Assembly: GCA_964400655.1 (NCBI GenBank) | Contig: CAYNVN010000142.1 | Span: 1-22,127 of the forward strand | Direction: 5' to 3' | DNA from: B16-G9 sp964400655 | GTDB lineage: Bacteria; Bacteroidota; Bacteroidia; Bacteroidales; F082 | DNA: 22,127 nt | Shown: piece by piece, positions 22,001 to 22,127 of the stretch | Position numbering within the stretch: the first letter of the stretch is position 1 | Layout of the letters: the number at the start of each line of letters is the position of its first letter | Made by a program: the position numbers and the translations under genes | The notes under the pieces: model-generated | Databases searched by the model: none | Seen by the model: the letters and a program-made list of their open reading frames with translations, nothing else | Told to the model about the DNA's origin: nothing

Positions 22001-22127
22001 GTCATCCCGAAGGAGGCACGACTGAGGCCTGCCCGAACGTACCGTTCGGTACGGGCGGGGATCTCCCCAACATCAACCTACCCCTAGAAACAAAAGAGAG
22101 TTCGGGCATTTATAGCAGGGGATTCCC
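22001..22127. repeat. Dispersed intergenic repeat-like element, cut by the window end
   Basis: GTCATCCCGAAGGAGGCACG (22001-22020) followed by ACTGAGG and GATCTCCCC resembles short intergenic repeat sequences scattered through many Bacteroidota genomes (recalled, not searched). The element appears to run to the right edge, with AGAGAGTTCGGGC near 22097-22109 and an ending GGGGATTCCC. It carries a nested hairpin at 22028-22059. The local GC content is clearly higher than in the flanking non-coding DNA. Confidence 0.6.
22028..22059. repeat. Nested palindromic insert with two alternative hairpins
   Basis: Fold A pairs CCTGCCC (22028-22034) with GGGCGGG (22053-22059, one T/G wobble) and GTACC (22039-22043) with GGTAC (22048-22052), leaving loop GTTC and bulge GAAC. 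Fold B pairs CCGAAC (22033-22038) with GTTCGG (22044-22049). The two folds exclude each other, while the bulge and loop of fold A are themselves complementary. Confidence 0.65.

Noticed and set aside
21857..22087. Open frame of 76 codons over the right-end repeat
   Set aside because: Its C-terminal half is simply the translation of the repeat element, a common source of false small genes.

Overview
The window looks like chromosomal core DNA of a Bacteroidota bacterium, probably an environmental Bacteroidales/Marinilabiliales-type organism (the order is inference). Four signs agree: two secreted proteins with type IX secretion (T9SS) C-terminal sorting domains; a TonB-dependent receptor with an N-terminal carboxypeptidase-regulatory-like domain; an HU-like/SPOR membrane protein typical of this phylum; and exact or near matches to the Bacteroidota -7 promoter box TAnnTTTG upstream of most transcription units. 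A Kdo-activation gene (kdsB) shows a Gram-negative envelope. No phage, transposase, CRISPR, tRNA or rRNA is visible.

Layout. 1-1743 (+): 3' part of aconitase, ending in a perfect palindromic terminator shared with convergent slyD (1848-2354, -). 2518-5234 (+): a compact three-gene unit of ABC ATPase, ABC-2 permease and a lipoprotein with a trypsin-like protease fold; its promoter sits so close to the ATG that the mRNA may be leaderless. 5270-7603 (-): an orphan TonB-dependent receptor. 7775-9224 (-): a two-gene membrane-stress-like module (PspC-domain protein, then a LiaF/toast-rack-like protein) with its own promoter and terminator. 9509-9877 (+): a PUR-alpha-like nucleic-acid-binding protein.

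9960-15350 (-): a long housekeeping run in the order GH3-family protein, deoxynucleoside kinase, kdsB, HU/SPOR membrane protein, trmB, and an alkyltransferase-like protein that lacks the methyl-acceptor cysteine. Small gaps and overlaps suggest co-transcription, with a second start possible before the SPOR gene. 15528-21238 (-): two adjacent T9SS cargo proteins that share a choice-of-anchor-J-like domain and have no recognisable catalytic domain; each is followed by a hairpin terminator. 21435-21845 (-): a YjbQ/UPF0047 protein. The right end (22001-22127) holds a dispersed intergenic repeat-like element with a nested hairpin, cut by the window edge.

Most genes are conserved. The most unusual points are the ABC/protease-lipoprotein unit with its probable leaderless start, the Cys-to-Ala alkyltransferase-like protein, the HU-to-SPOR transmembrane protein, the PspC/toast-rack module with a repeat inside its promoter, and the nested palindromic repeat at the right edge. 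I saw no clear undescribed defence or mobile system.
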